DNA of 64,000 nucleotides from Agrococcus pavilionensis RW1 (GTDB taxonomy: Bacteria > Actinomycetota > Actinomycetes > Actinomycetales > Microbacteriaceae), in the NCBI RefSeq assembly GCF_000400485.1, contig NZ_ASHR01000014.1, positions 124,001 to 188,000 of the forward strand, in the 5' to 3' direction. Position 1 is the stretch's first letter, and every line of letters starts with the position of its first letter. The translations under genes and the position numbers were made by a program. The notes under the pieces were generated by a model that was given only the letters and a program-made list of their open reading frames with translations, did not search any database and was not told where the DNA came from. Positions 34,266-43,264 of this stretch are shown piece by piece.

Positions 34266-35528
34266 ATGCCGCAGGACATCGCAGAGGGCCGGATCGTCGA
34301 GCTGACGATCGACAACGTCGCGCACGGAGGCCGATTCGTCGGCCGCCACCGCACTGACTCCGATGAGCGCGGGCGGGTCGTGTTCGTGCCCGACACGATG
34401 CCCGGTGAGACGGTGCGCGCGCAGGTCGTCGAGGTGAAGAAGTCGTTCGCGACCGCGGTGGCGCTCGAGGTCGTGTCGGCGTCGCCCGACCGCGTCCCGC
34501 ACGTGTGGGACGAGGCATCCATCGACCGCGCTCCGCTCGAGCGGGCCGGCGGCGCCGAGTTCGGCCACATCGCGCTCCCGCGGCAGCGCGAGCTCAAGCA
34601 GCGCGTCATCGAGGACGCGCTCGAGCGCACCGGCGGCATGACGCGCGAGGTGCCGGTCGCGGCGGCGCCCGGCGACGACGAGCGCGGCGGCCTCGGCTGG
34701 CGCACGCGCGTGCGGCTCCACGTCGACGACCGCGGCCGCCAGGGCCCGTTCGCGCCCCGCAGCCACGAGGTCGTGCCGGTGGCCGACCTGCCGCTCGCGA
34801 CCGAGGGCATCCGCCTCTCGGCCCAGCTCGACCAGCGACTGCCGGGCGTCACCGCCGTCGACTACGTGCAGTACGGCGACGAGGTCGACGTCATCGCGAT
34901 GGAGGGCGCGCCCGAGCGAGGCCGCACCGACACGATCGTCGAGACGGTCGGCGGGCGCGAGTTCGAGCTCGACCGCTCGGGCTTCTGGCAGGTGCACCGC
35001 GAGGCGCCCGGCGTGCTGACGGATGCGGTGCGTCGCGCGATCGACGTCGACGCGGTCGACGCGGCGGGCTGGTCGCTCGACCTCTACGGGGGCGTCGGGC
35101 TGTTCGCGGCGACGATCGCCGAGGTGCTGGGGGAGCGGACGCGCGTCACGAGCATCGAGGCCGACGAGGTCGCGACCGACCACGCGAGCGAGAACCTCGC
35201 GGAGTGGCTCGGCGCGAGCGCCGAGACGGGCCGGGTCGACCGCTGGCTGCGCGAGCTCGCGAAGCGCGCGAGCAAGGCGGAGCGCGAGCGGCTCTCGCGC
35301 GGCGTCGTCGTGCTCGACCCGCCGCGCGCGGGCGCGGGCCGCGAGGTCGTCGAGCAGCTCGTCGGGCTCGAGCCGGCGCAGATCGTCTACGTCGCGTGCG
35401 ACCCGGTCGCGCTCGCGCGCGATGCGAAGCTGTTTGCCGAGCGCGGCTGGAGCGTCGACTCGCTCGAGGCGTTCGACCTGTTCCCGCACACCCACCACGT
35501 CGAGGCAGTGGCGTCCTTCCGCCGCTGA
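34266..35528 (+). CDS. Class I SAM-dependent RNA m5U methyltransferase (TrmA/RlmD family)
   Basis: 420 residues. An N-terminal TRAM domain (GRIVELTIDNVAHGGRFVGR) is followed by the SAM-binding LDLYGGVGLFA, VVLDPPRAGAGREVVEQL, the catalytic Cys region IVYVACDPVALARD and the terminal FPHTHHVEAVA, diagnostic of uracil-C5 RNA methyltransferases. The four-Cys iron-sulfur set of RlmD is not apparent, so whether it modifies tRNA or rRNA is open. The last 40 nt of the gene are repeated 125 nt downstream. Confidence 0.9.
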   Translation: MPQDIAEGRIVELTIDNVAHGGRFVGRHRTDSDERGRVVFVPDTMPGETVRAQVVEVKKSFATAVALEVVSASPDRVPHVWDEASIDRAPLERAGGAEFGHIALPRQRELKQRVIEDALERTGGMTREVPVAAAPGDDERGGLGWRTRVRLHVDDRGRQGPFAPRSHEVVPVADLPLATEGIRLSAQLDQRLPGVTAVDYVQYGDEVDVIAMEGAPERGRTDTIVETVGGREFELDRSGFWQVHREAPGVLTDAVRRAIDVDAVDAAGWSLDLYGGVGLFAATIAEVLGERTRVTSIEADEVATDHASENLAEWLGASAETGRVDRWLRELAKRASKAERERLSRGVVVLDPPRAGAGREVVEQLVGLEPAQIVYVACDPVALARDAKLFAERGWSVDSLEAFDLFPHTHHVEAVASFRR

Positions 35529-35535
35529 GCGATTC

Positions 35536-35596
35536 CCGACGCCCGGGACGGGCGTCGGCGCTGGCGTCGCGGTGACGGCCCGAAGGGGCCGTCACC
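35536..35596 (+). terminator. Dual-hairpin element (copy 2)
   Basis: Stem 1: 9 bp (35536-35544 with 35550-35558, loop GGGAC). Spacer CTGGCGTCGC (35561-35570). Stem 2: 11 bp (35571-35581 with 35586-35596, loop GAAG), then TCAGCTC. Loops, spacer and tail match copy 1 at 19894, while the stems differ in sequence yet stay perfectly paired. It begins 7 nt after the methyltransferase stop. Confidence 0.85.
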
Positions 35597-35609
35597 CTCA
35601 GCTCCAGCG

Positions 35610-35649
35610 CGCACACCCACCACGTCGAGGCGGTGGCGTCCTTCCGCCG
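35610..35649 (+). repeat. Duplicated 3' end of the RNA methyltransferase gene
   Basis: 39 of 40 positions match 35485-35524, the codons for the terminal HTHHVEAVASFRR. The copy ends in its own stop (TAG) and is separated from the gene by copy 2 of the dual hairpin. It is a gene remnant, not an expressed gene. Confidence 0.9.
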
Positions 35650-35661
35650 GTAGCCCCATCG

Positions 35662-35760
35662 CCGAGTGCCGACACTCCGCGATTCGCGGGCCGGGGAGCA
35701 GCAGAGTGCCGACACTCTGCGATTCGCGGGCCGGGGAACAGCAGAGTGCCGACACTCTGC
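35662..35760 (+). repeat. 40-bp tandem repeats, two and a half units, with palindromic cores
   Basis: Units begin near 35662, 35702 and 35742 (period exactly 40). Units 2 and 3 contain GCAGAGTG-CCGA-CACTCTGC, perfect 8-bp arms (35701-35720 and 35741-35760); unit 1 has 5-bp arms. The rest of the unit is CGATTCGCGGGCCGGGG plus a few bases. The last palindrome ends 14 nt before the -10 box of the DinB-like gene. Confidence 0.9.
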
Positions 35761-35785
35761 GCTGCCGGGCGCAGTAGCATCCGGC

Positions 35786-36238
35786 ATGGCCTTCGACGAC
35801 GTCCTCGCGAGCCGCTTCGAGCGCGCGAACCTGCTCTACCTCGAGCTCCTCGACGGGCTCTCGCCCGAGCAGCTCGGCTCTCGCCTCCCGGGACTGCCGT
35901 CGAGCACGATCGCGGGGCAGCTCTGGTGCGTGCTCGGGGCGCGCGAGAGCTACCCGCGCGCCGCCCGAGCCGGCTCGTGGCAGGGCTTCGGCGGCCCGCT
36001 CGAGGAGTGGGAGATGACGGATGCGCCGACGGTGCGCGCCGCCTTCGAGCAGACCGCCGCCGACGTCGCGGTCTGGCTGGGCGAGCTGCGCTCCGATGAC
36101 GACCTGCGCCTCGCGCTCGCGCTGCTCGAGCACGAGACGCAGCACCACGGGCAGCTCATCCGCTACCTCTACGGGCTCGGCATCCCGCGGCCCGAGTCGT
36201 GGCAGCGGCAGTACGCGCTCGACCACGACGACGCGTAG
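35786..36238 (+). CDS. DinB/YfiT-like four-helix protein
   Basis: 150 residues. SRFERANLLYLELLDGL at the start and LLEHETQHHGQLIRYLYGL near the C-terminus provide the His pattern of the DinB metal-binding four-helix bundle. Some members are thiol transferases acting with small thiols, others are unknown. The TAGCAT box (35775-35780) ends 5 nt before the ATG; upstream in-frame codons run through the 40-bp repeats and are rejected. It is convergent with the FAD monooxygenase gene, with no gap. Confidence 0.75.
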   Translation: MAFDDVLASRFERANLLYLELLDGLSPEQLGSRLPGLPSSTIAGQLWCVLGARESYPRAARAGSWQGFGGPLEEWEMTDAPTVRAAFEQTAADVAVWLGELRSDDDLRLALALLEHETQHHGQLIRYLYGLGIPRPESWQRQYALDHDDA

Positions 36239-37378
36239 TCAGCCGCCCTTCGCGACGCCGCCCGCTGCGCGCGCCACGACGTGCGCGACGCCGGGGATCG
36301 CCGTCGCGCGCCACATCGCGCGCTGCGCCTCGAGCTCGATGCGCGAGTGCGGGGCGAAGGCGCCGGCCAGCCGCCGGCCGCGCGCCTGCTCGCGCTCGAG
36401 GACCGGTCGCCACTCGCGCTCGAAGGCGGCGAGCCCGCGCGAGACGTCCGTCGTGTGGCGCGCGAACGCGAGCTCCTCCGCGAGCCGCTCGGCGCCCGCG
36501 ATCGCCATCGAGGCGCCCTGGCCGGCGAGCAGCGAGACGGCGCCCGCCGCGTCGCCGAGCAGCACGATGCGGCCCCGCACCCACGGCTCGACGACCGTCT
36601 GCGCGACCCGGTCGAGGTAGGGCTCGGTCGCGCTGCGCACGGCGCGCCGGCCGAGCACGCCCATGTCGACGACGGCCGCGCGCGCGTCGCGCTCGGCCAC
36701 GCCGCGCAGCACCGCGAAGCCGGTCACGCCCGTCGTGCCGAGCGGCGCGACGACGAGCTGCCGGTCGAGCTCGACCTGCATCGCGACGCGGCCGCCGAGG
36801 TCGGCCGCGAGCTCGGGGTCGTCGCCCGTCCACGCGGCGGCGATGAGGTCGCCCACCGGCCGCACGAAGCGCTCGTGCGGCCCCCACGCGAGCTGCCGCA
36901 CGCGCGAGCGGACGCCGTCCGCGCCGACGAGCACGTCGCCCTCGAGCCGCTCGCCACTCGAGAGCAGCGCGCTCACGCGACCGCCCTCGTCGTGCACCGT
37001 CTCGATCTGCGCGCCCCAGCGCATCCGCACGCCGTCGGGGAGCGCGGCGAGGAGGGCCTCGATGATCTGCGGCCGCAGGATGGTCAGGTAGCGGCCGCCC
37101 GCCGCCTGCTCGACGACGGAGATCGGCAGCCGCGAGCGCACGCGCCCCGTGGCGTCGACCGCGCGCACCTCGGGGTAGGACTCGGCGCGCTCGCGCAGCG
37201 CCGGCAGCACGCCGAGGCGATCGGCGGCGTCGAAGCCGAGGCCGAAGAAGTCGATGAGGTAGCCGGCGCGGCGCGGCGCGGGAGCCCGCTCGAGCACGTC
37301 GACGCTCCAGCCGTCGAGCGCGAGCCGGCCCGCGAGGGCGAGCCCGGCGACGCCGGCTCCGGAGACGATCGCGTGCAT
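36239..37378 (-). CDS. FAD-dependent monooxygenase-like oxidoreductase (PHBH fold)
   Basis: 379 residues. The N-terminal Rossmann motif IVSGAGVAGLALAGRLAL, the middle LVGADGVRSRVRQL (DG motif) and VLLGDAAGAVSLLAGQGASMAI (GD motif) are the three hallmarks of single-component flavin hydroxylases. AGYLIDFFGLGFDAADRLG resembles the TetX-like or aromatic-compound subgroup. Substrate unknown. A reverse TACCGT box (37385-37390) ends 6 nt before the ATG. Confidence 0.85.
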   Translation of the reverse strand: MHAIVSGAGVAGLALAGRLALDGWSVDVLERAPAPRRAGYLIDFFGLGFDAADRLGVLPALRERAESYPEVRAVDATGRVRSRLPISVVEQAAGGRYLTILRPQIIEALLAALPDGVRMRWGAQIETVHDEGGRVSALLSSGERLEGDVLVGADGVRSRVRQLAWGPHERFVRPVGDLIAAAWTGDDPELAADLGGRVAMQVELDRQLVVAPLGTTGVTGFAVLRGVAERDARAAVVDMGVLGRRAVRSATEPYLDRVAQTVVEPWVRGRIVLLGDAAGAVSLLAGQGASMAIAGAERLAEELAFARHTTDVSRGLAAFEREWRPVLEREQARGRRLAGAFAPHSRIELEAQRAMWRATAIPGVAHVVARAAGGVAKGG

Positions 37379-37412
37379 CTGCAGACGGTACCGCCTGGAG
37401 CGGTGAGCGGGC

Positions 37413-38375
37413 TCAGCGCAGCAGGTCGAGCAGCGCCCGCTCGCGCGAGCCCTTCAGCCCCATCGTCGCGCCCTGCTCGAAGCGCGCGAAGACCTCCGGG
37501 TCGATGTAGCTCGACTTCGCGACCGAGGGGGTGTTGCCGAGCGCCTCCGAGACGGCCTTGATCGCCTCCCGGATGGCCCGGTCGCGCGCGGTCTTCGTGG
37601 CGACGTCGCGCGCCTGCGCGAGCGACTCGGCCGCGACGAGGGTGCCGTGCAGGGTGCGGAAGTCCTTCGCCGTGAACTCCCCGCCGGTCGCCTCCCGCAC
37701 CGCCGCGTTGAGGTCGGCGTCGCGCAGCGCGTGCGCGCCCTCGTCGTCGCGCCACGCGAGCAGCCGCGAGCGGCCCGAGCGCCGCGTCAGCAGCTCCTCG
37801 ACGCAGCGCGCGAGCGCCGGGTCCTCGATCGTCACGTCGAAGCGCTGGCCGGACTTCGCGGGGAAGCGCAGCCGCACCGCGTCGCCCGTCACCTTCGCGT
37901 GCCGGCACAGCAGGGTCATGAGCCCGCGCGTGCCGCGCTCCTCGGCGTACGCGTCGCCGCCCGCGCGGATCGCGACGGCGTCGAGCATGCGGAGCGCCGC
38001 CGCGAGCACGCGCTCGCGCGGCAGGCCCTCGAGCGCGAGGTCGCGCGTGACCCGGCGTCGCATCGCGGGCAGCGACTCGGCGAGGTCGAGCGCCCGCTCG
38101 TGCTTGACCCGGTCGCGGCGCTCGCGCCACTCGGGGTGGTAGCGGTACTGCGTGCGGCCCGCGTCGTCGACGCCGATCGCCTGGATGTGCGCGCGGGGGT
38201 CGGCGGCGATCCACACGTCGGTCCAGGCCGGCGGCACGGCGAGCGACTCCGCCCGCTCGCGGTCCTCCGCCGAGACCCTCCGGCCGTTGTCGTGCACGTA
38301 CGCCCAGCCGCGCCCCGATCGACGGCGCCGGATGCCCGCATCCGTGCCGGGCTTCGCCCTGCGCAGCCTCGCCAT
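37413..38375 (-). CDS. DNA topoisomerase IB (poxvirus-like type)
   Basis: 320 residues. An N-terminal domain (GWAYVHDNGRRVSAEDRERA, PPAWTDVWI, RTQYRYHP) is followed by a catalytic domain with RTLHGTLVAA and the nucleophile Tyr near residue 290 in KSSYIDPEVF. It relaxes supercoils through a 3'-phosphotyrosine link. The length fits bacterial TopIB. TAGCAT on the reverse strand (38382-38387) ends 6 nt before the ATG. Confidence 0.9.
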   Translation of the reverse strand: MARLRRAKPGTDAGIRRRRSGRGWAYVHDNGRRVSAEDRERAESLAVPPAWTDVWIAADPRAHIQAIGVDDAGRTQYRYHPEWRERRDRVKHERALDLAESLPAMRRRVTRDLALEGLPRERVLAAALRMLDAVAIRAGGDAYAEERGTRGLMTLLCRHAKVTGDAVRLRFPAKSGQRFDVTIEDPALARCVEELLTRRSGRSRLLAWRDDEGAHALRDADLNAAVREATGGEFTAKDFRTLHGTLVAAESLAQARDVATKTARDRAIREAIKAVSEALGNTPSVAKSSYIDPEVFARFEQGATMGLKGSRERALLDLLR

Positions 38376-38493
38376 AGCGGGATGCTAGCGACGCGCAACC
38401 TGGGAATCCGCCCGCTGCCCGGGACGCACGCGGGGCGCGACGCTACGATGGCCGGTCGGATGCCGGGCGAGTGCCGCGGCGGATCGGCCCACG

Positions 38494-40602
38494 ATGACAG
38501 CACCCACGACGCCCCGGCGCCACGACCTGCAGGGTCTGCGCGCGCTCGCGTCGCTGCTCGTGGCGACCTCGCACATCTGGTTCGGCAACGTCTCGGGCGG
38601 CGTCGACGTCTTCTTCGCGATCGGCGGCTTCCTGCTCGCGTCGAGCCTCATCGGCGAGATCGAGCGCAGCGGCCGCGTCGGCATCATCGCGGCGCTCTGG
38701 CGGCAGGCGAAGCGGCTCTTCCCGATGGCGGGCATCGTGCTCGTCGTGGCGGGCTCGATCGCGCTCATCGCCTCGGGGCCGCTGCTGCTCAACCGCGTCG
38801 CGCACGACATCTCGGCGGCGGCGACGTACCGGATGAACGAGCGGCTCGCGTCGACGGCGACCGACTACCTCGGCGCGGGCCTCGCGAAGTCCGAGTTCCA
38901 GCACTTCTGGGCCATGAGCGTGCAGGGGCAGTGGACGGCGCTGTGCATCGTGCTCATCGGGCTCCTCGCCGTCGCGCTCGGCGACGGCGCTGCCCGGCGG
39001 GCGCGCTCGATCGCGGGCGCCCTGCTCGGCGTCGCCGCCGTCGCGTCGTTCGCCTACGCCAACCAGCAGATCGCGATCGATCCCGTGCCCGCCTACTACG
39101 ACACGCTCGCGAGGTCGTGGGAGCTCGCGCTCGGCGGGTTCGCGGCTCTCGTGCTCACGCGCATCCCCCTCGCGCCCCTCGCGCGCGCGATCATGGCCGT
39201 CGTCGGCATCGCCCTCGTGCTCACCGCAGGCATGCTGCCGCAGCACTTCGCGCAGCCCGGTGCGGTGACGCTGTGGCCCGTGACCGGCGCGCTGCTCGTG
39301 CTGCTCGCCGGGCACGGCGCGGACTCGGTACCCGTGGGCCGCCTGCTCTCCTGGCGGCCGCTCGTGTGGCTCGGCGGCATCTCCTACGGGCTCTACCTCT
39401 GGCACTGGCCGGTGCTGAAGGGGCTCGTCGCGCTCGACCCGTCGCAGGGCGACGGCGTCGGGCTCCTGCCGGGCGCCCTCGTGCTCGCCCTCTCGATCGC
39501 GCTCGCGTGGGGCTCGACGAGGCTCATCGCGCTCGCGAGCCGGCCGCGTCCGCGCGAGTCGCGGTCGGTGCCGCGGCTCGTGCCGCTGCTGCCGGCGGTC
39601 GCGACCGCGGCGGCCGTGGCGATCGCGATCGCGCCGGGCATCCAGGAGCGGGCGATCGCGGCCCAGGCGGCTGCGGCGCCCCAGCCCGAGTCGCCCGCCC
39701 AGCTGCAGGAGTGGGTCGCGCAATCGGTGTCGAAGCCGACGGCACCGATGCGCGGGGCCGTCTCGGGGGAGGCGGGCCAGTCGTCGGAGTGGCTCGTCGA
39801 CGAGTGCTCGACGGTCGACGAGCTCGAGCTCGACGCGTGCCGGTACCCCGCGCCGCCCGCGACGCACGGCCGGGAGGCGTGGCTCGTCGGCGACTCGCAA
39901 GCGGTCGCGCTCGCGCCCGGCGTGCGCGCGGCCCTCGCGGGCCACGCCGACGTGCAGCTGCTCGGCCGCGAGATGTGCCCGTTCTCGAGCGCGCCGGTCG
40001 TCGCGCGCGAGCTCGGCGACGAGGCCGCTGCGTGCGAGGCGCACATCGCGCTCGTGCTCGAGCTCGCCGCGGAGCGCAGGCCCGACCTCGTCGTGATCAC
40101 CTACGGCGCGTGGTGGGTGGGCGACGGCTACCGCCACCTCGGCGTCGACGTCGGGCGGCGGCTCGCCGAGGGAACGCTCGACCTCATGCGGCAGCTCGAC
40201 GCGCTCGGCGTGCGCTCCGTGTGGCTCGACAGCGCGCCGCCGTTCGCCGAGATGCAGGAGTGCCTCGACGCGGTCGCGACCGACGACGACCTCACGACGT
40301 GCATCGCGCCCCTCGGCGACGAGGAGCTGCGGCGCCACGAGCGCATGGTCGAGACGATCGCGGCCGGCGGCGGCGACCTCGTCGACACGCTCGGCTGGTA
40401 CTGCGACGTCGAGCGCCTCGCGTGCCCGCTCATCGCGGGCGGCGTCTACACGTGGGCCGACCCGCACCACATCAGCGCGCCCGGCGCGGTGCAGCGCGTC
40501 GCGCTGCTCGAGGATGCGCTGCTGCCGCGCGTGCGCGCGACGCAGGAGGGAGCGACCGGCCTGCCCGAGTCGACGGTGCCGGGCAGCGCCTCGGGCGGCT
40601 GA
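38494..40602 (+). CDS. OafA/YrhL-type acyltransferase with C-terminal SGNH domain
   Basis: 702 residues. An acyltransferase-3 membrane domain (about ten helices, residues 10-395) opens with RHDLQGLRALASLLVATSHI and includes GISYGLYLWHWPVLKG. The C-terminal extracytoplasmic SGNH domain has GDSQ (Ser468) and D656/H659 in WADPHHISAPGA. Such proteins O-acylate surface polysaccharides or peptidoglycan. A -10 box TACGAT lies at 38444-38449; GTG 38470 in frame is an alternative start adding eight residues. Confidence 0.88.
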   Translation: MTAPTTPRRHDLQGLRALASLLVATSHIWFGNVSGGVDVFFAIGGFLLASSLIGEIERSGRVGIIAALWRQAKRLFPMAGIVLVVAGSIALIASGPLLLNRVAHDISAAATYRMNERLASTATDYLGAGLAKSEFQHFWAMSVQGQWTALCIVLIGLLAVALGDGAARRARSIAGALLGVAAVASFAYANQQIAIDPVPAYYDTLARSWELALGGFAALVLTRIPLAPLARAIMAVVGIALVLTAGMLPQHFAQPGAVTLWPVTGALLVLLAGHGADSVPVGRLLSWRPLVWLGGISYGLYLWHWPVLKGLVALDPSQGDGVGLLPGALVLALSIALAWGSTRLIALASRPRPRESRSVPRLVPLLPAVATAAAVAIAIAPGIQERAIAAQAAAAPQPESPAQLQEWVAQSVSKPTAPMRGAVSGEAGQSSEWLVDECSTVDELELDACRYPAPPATHGREAWLVGDSQAVALAPGVRAALAGHADVQLLGREMCPFSSAPVVARELGDEAAACEAHIALVLELAAERRPDLVVITYGAWWVGDGYRHLGVDVGRRLAEGTLDLMRQLDALGVRSVWLDSAPPFAEMQECLDAVATDDDLTTCIAPLGDEELRRHERMVETIAAGGGDLVDTLGWYCDVERLACPLIAGGVYTWADPHHISAPGAVQRVALLEDALLPRVRATQEGATGLPESTVPGSASGG

Positions 40603-40609
40603 GCGCCCG

Positions 40610-40807
40610 TCAGTCCTGCTGCCATCGCCGGCCGTCGGGGAGCCGGGACTTCGACTGCCACTCGCTCTCGCGGTCGAGCACCCGCCGGTGCTTCGTCTCG
40701 GCCCACTCCGCCGCCATCCCGGTGAGCGCCGCCTCGACGGCGGCCTGCTCCTCGGGCGTCGGCGAGCCCGCGACGACGACCATGACCGGCTCGGATGCGT
40801 CGTTCAC
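40610..40807 (-). CDS. accE: Acyl-CoA carboxylase epsilon subunit
   Basis: 65 residues. Small actinobacterial subunit that stabilises the AccA3-AccD complex: N-terminal [19 protein letters not shown] and C-terminal basic/Trp-rich [18 protein letters not shown]. The GTG start overlaps the accD stop (GTGA). Confidence 0.9.
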   Translation of the reverse strand: MNDASEPVMVVVAGSPTPEEQAAVEAALTGMAAEWAETKHRRVLDRESEWQSKSRLPDGRRWQQD

Positions 40808-42405
40808 AGCGGGATGTTCCCGTGCTTCTTCTCGGGCCGGTGCACGCGCTTCGTGCGCAGCGCGCGGAAGGCGCGCGTCACCATGACGCGGGTCTCGGCG
40901 GGCTCGATGATGCCGTCGAGCTCACCGCGCTCGGCTGCGAGGAACGGCGAGGCCACGTTGTAGGTGTACTCGCTCGCGAGCCGCGACCGCACCTCCGCCA
41001 CGTCGTGCCCGTCGGCCTCCGCCTGCTTGATCTCGTTGCGGTAGAGGATGTTGACGGCGCCCTGCCCTCCCATCACCGCGATCTCGGCCGAGGGCCACGC
41101 GATGTTGACGTCGGCGCCGAGCTGCTTCGACCCCATGACGATGTACGCGCCGCCGTACGCCTTGCGCGTGATGACCGTCACCATCGGCACGGTCGCCTCG
41201 GCGTAGGCGTAGAGCAGCTTCGCGCCACGGCGGATGACGCCCGACCACTCCTGGTCGGTGCCGGGCAGGTAGCCGGGCACGTCGACGACCGTGAGGATCG
41301 GGATGGAGAACGAGTCGCAGAAGCGCACGAAGCGCGCGGCCTTCTCGCCCGCCTCGATGTTGAGGGTGCCGGCCATCTGGTTCGGCTGGTTCGCGATCAC
41401 GCCGATCGTGCGGCCCTCGAGTCGGCCGAAGCCGATGACGATGTTGGGCGCGTAGAGCGGCTGCACCTCGAGGAACTCGCGGTCGTCCATGATCGTCTCG
41501 ATGATCCCGAGCACGTCGTAGGGCTGGTTCGGGGAGTCCGGGATGATCGTGTCGAGGCGGCGGTCGGTGTCGTTGACGACCCGCTCGGCGGTGTGGTCGT
41601 AGGCGGGCACCTCCGACTGGTTGTTGTCGGGCAGGTAGGCGAGCAGCGCGCGCACGTAGTCGAGGGCGTCGTCCTCGTCGGCGGCGAGGTAGTGGCTCAC
41701 GCCCGAGACGGTGTTGTGGGTGCGGCCGCCGCCGAGCTCCTCGAAGCCGACCTCCTCGCCCGTGACGGTCTTGATGACGTCGGGGCCCGTGACGAACATG
41801 TGGCTCGACTTGTCGACCATGACGACGAAGTCGGTGAGCGCGGGGGAGTAGACGGCGCCGCCGGCCGCGGGGCCCATCACGATCGAGATCTGCGGGATGA
41901 CTCCGGATGCGGCGGTGTTGCGCTTGAAGATCTCGCCGTACTTGCCGAGGGCGACGACGCCCTCCTGGATGCGCGCGCCGCCCGAGTCGAGCATGCCGAC
42001 GATCGGGACGCCCACCTTCATGGCGTAGTCCTGGATCTTGATGATCTTCTCGCCAGCGACCTCGCCGAGCGAGCCGCCGAAGGTCGTGAAGTCCTGCGAG
42101 TAGACCGCGACCCGGCGGCCGTGGACGGTGCCGATGCCGGTCACGACGGCATCGCCGTAGGGCCGGTTGCCGTCCATCCCGAACGCGGTCGTGCGGTGCC
42201 GCACGTAGGCGTCGAACTCGACGAACGAGCCCGGGTCGACGAACTGCTCGATGCGCTCGCGAGCGGTCTTCTTGCCCTTCGCGCCCTGGCGCTCCTTGGC
42301 CCTGGCCTCCTTGTCGACCACCGCCTCGCCGTGGCGGCGGCGGAGATCCTCGATCCGCGCGGCGGTCGTCGTGAGGTCGTTCGAAGCCGGCGTCTCGTGG
42401 GTCAC
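40804..42405 (-). CDS. accD: Acyl-CoA carboxylase beta subunit (carboxyltransferase)
   Basis: 533 residues of the crotonase-fold carboxyltransferase family (AccD5-like). It transfers CO2 from biotin on AccA3 to acyl-CoA, probably propionyl- or acetyl-CoA. [13 protein letters not shown] and [17 protein letters not shown] form the two oxyanion regions; [15 protein letters not shown] lies in the C-domain. GTG 42405 was chosen: TAGAGT (42413-42418, reverse) ends 7 nt upstream. A GTG at 42414 overlaps that box and is rejected. Confidence 0.93.
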   Translation of the reverse strand: MTHETPASNDLTTTAARIEDLRRRHGEAVVDKEARAKERQGAKGKKTARERIEQFVDPGSFVEFDAYVRHRTTAFGMDGNRPYGDAVVTGIGTVHGRRVAVYSQDFTTFGGSLGEVAGEKIIKIQDYAMKVGVPIVGMLDSGGARIQEGVVALGKYGEIFKRNTAASGVIPQISIVMGPAAGGAVYSPALTDFVVMVDKSSHMFVTGPDVIKTVTGEEVGFEELGGGRTHNTVSGVSHYLAADEDDALDYVRALLAYLPDNNQSEVPAYDHTAERVVNDTDRRLDTIIPDSPNQPYDVLGIIETIMDDREFLEVQPLYAPNIVIGFGRLEGRTIGVIANQPNQMAGTLNIEAGEKAARFVRFCDSFSIPILTVVDVPGYLPGTDQEWSGVIRRGAKLLYAYAEATVPMVTVITRKAYGGAYIVMGSKQLGADVNIAWPSAEIAVMGGQGAVNILYRNEIKQAEADGHDVAEVRSRLASEYTYNVASPFLAAERGELDGIIEPAETRVMVTRAFRALRTKRVHRPEKKHGNIPL

Positions 42406-42521
42406 GGATGCCACTCTAGACGGGCGCGCATGCCAGGCCTTTGTGGACTCCCACAGCGCTCCAGCGCACTTCGGTGGCGATCGTCTCCATGCGGAGCCGC
42501 TCGGCCGCATAGGCTGGGCCC
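42406..42521. promoter_or_regulatory. Divergent promoter region accD / birA
   Basis: 116 bp. The reverse -10 box TAGAGT (42413-42418) serves accD, the forward box TAGGCT (42510-42515) serves birA. Both are leaderless. BirA here has no DNA-binding domain, so biotin control through BirA at this site is not expected. Confidence 0.6.
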
Positions 42522-43247
42522 ATGCTCTTCCCCGGTGCAGCGCGGGCCGCGAGCGTGATCGAGCTCGGCACGGTCGGCTCGACGTTCGACGCGGTCGACG
42601 AGCGCGCCGAGCACCTCACGACGTGGGCGACGCTCGACCAGCGCGCCGGCCGCGGTCGGCTCGGACGCGAGTGGGTCTCGCCGGCAGGCAAGTGCCTCGC
42701 CGCGACCGTGCTCGTGCGCACGAAGCGCCTGCGCGAGCAGCAGATCGGGTGGCTGCCGCTCGCGGCCGGCCTCGCGCTCGCCGACGCGCTCGACACGCTC
42801 GTCGCCGACCGCGCGTCGATCAAGTGGCCGAACGACGTGCTCATCGAGGGGCGCAAGGTCGCTGGCATCCTGTGCGAGCGGCGGCGGACGGGCGTCGCGG
42901 TCGGCTTCGGCGTCAACCTCACGCTCTCGCGCGACGAGCTGCCCACCGAGCACGCGACGTCGCTGACCCTCGAGGGAGCCGAGGGGACCGCGCCGGTGCT
43001 CGCCGACGCCGTCCTGTGCCACGTGCTGCGCTCGCTCGACGGCCTGCTGCCGGCGCTCGGCACCGAGCGGCTGCGCGCCGCGATCGCGGCCGAGCTCGCG
43101 ACGATCGGCCGCGACGTGCGCGTGGCGCTGCCCTCCGGCGAGCTGCGCGGCCGCGCCGTGGGCCTCGGCGCGGACGGCGAGCTGCAGGTCGACACCGGCG
43201 ACGGGATCGTCGACGTGCGGGCCGGCGACGTCGTGCACGTGCGGTGA
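42522..43247 (+). CDS. birA: Biotin-[acetyl-CoA-carboxylase] ligase
   Basis: 241 residues, monofunctional (no N-terminal helix-turn-helix). The biotinyl-AMP loop [17 protein letters not shown], then [17 protein letters not shown] and GFGVNL are the catalytic motifs. It attaches biotin to the EAMKM lysine of the carboxylase alpha subunit encoded at 24.6 kb. Placement divergent from accD is typical of actinobacteria. Confidence 0.94.
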   Translation: MLFPGAARAASVIELGTVGSTFDAVDERAEHLTTWATLDQRAGRGRLGREWVSPAGKCLAATVLVRTKRLREQQIGWLPLAAGLALADALDTLVADRASIKWPNDVLIEGRKVAGILCERRRTGVAVGFGVNLTLSRDELPTEHATSLTLEGAEGTAPVLADAVLCHVLRSLDGLLPALGTERLRAAIAAELATIGRDVRVALPSGELRGRAVGLGADGELQVDTGDGIVDVRAGDVVHVR

Positions 43248-43264
43248 TGGGGGAGAATCGTCGC

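Noticed and set aside
35662-35760. CRISPR array
   Set aside because: The 40-bp units are contiguous with no unique spacers, and no cas genes are present.
35598-35787. Small reverse-strand genes in the repeat-rich spacer
   Set aside because: The frames are translations of the 40-bp repeats and the duplicated gene end; no start signal or family similarity.
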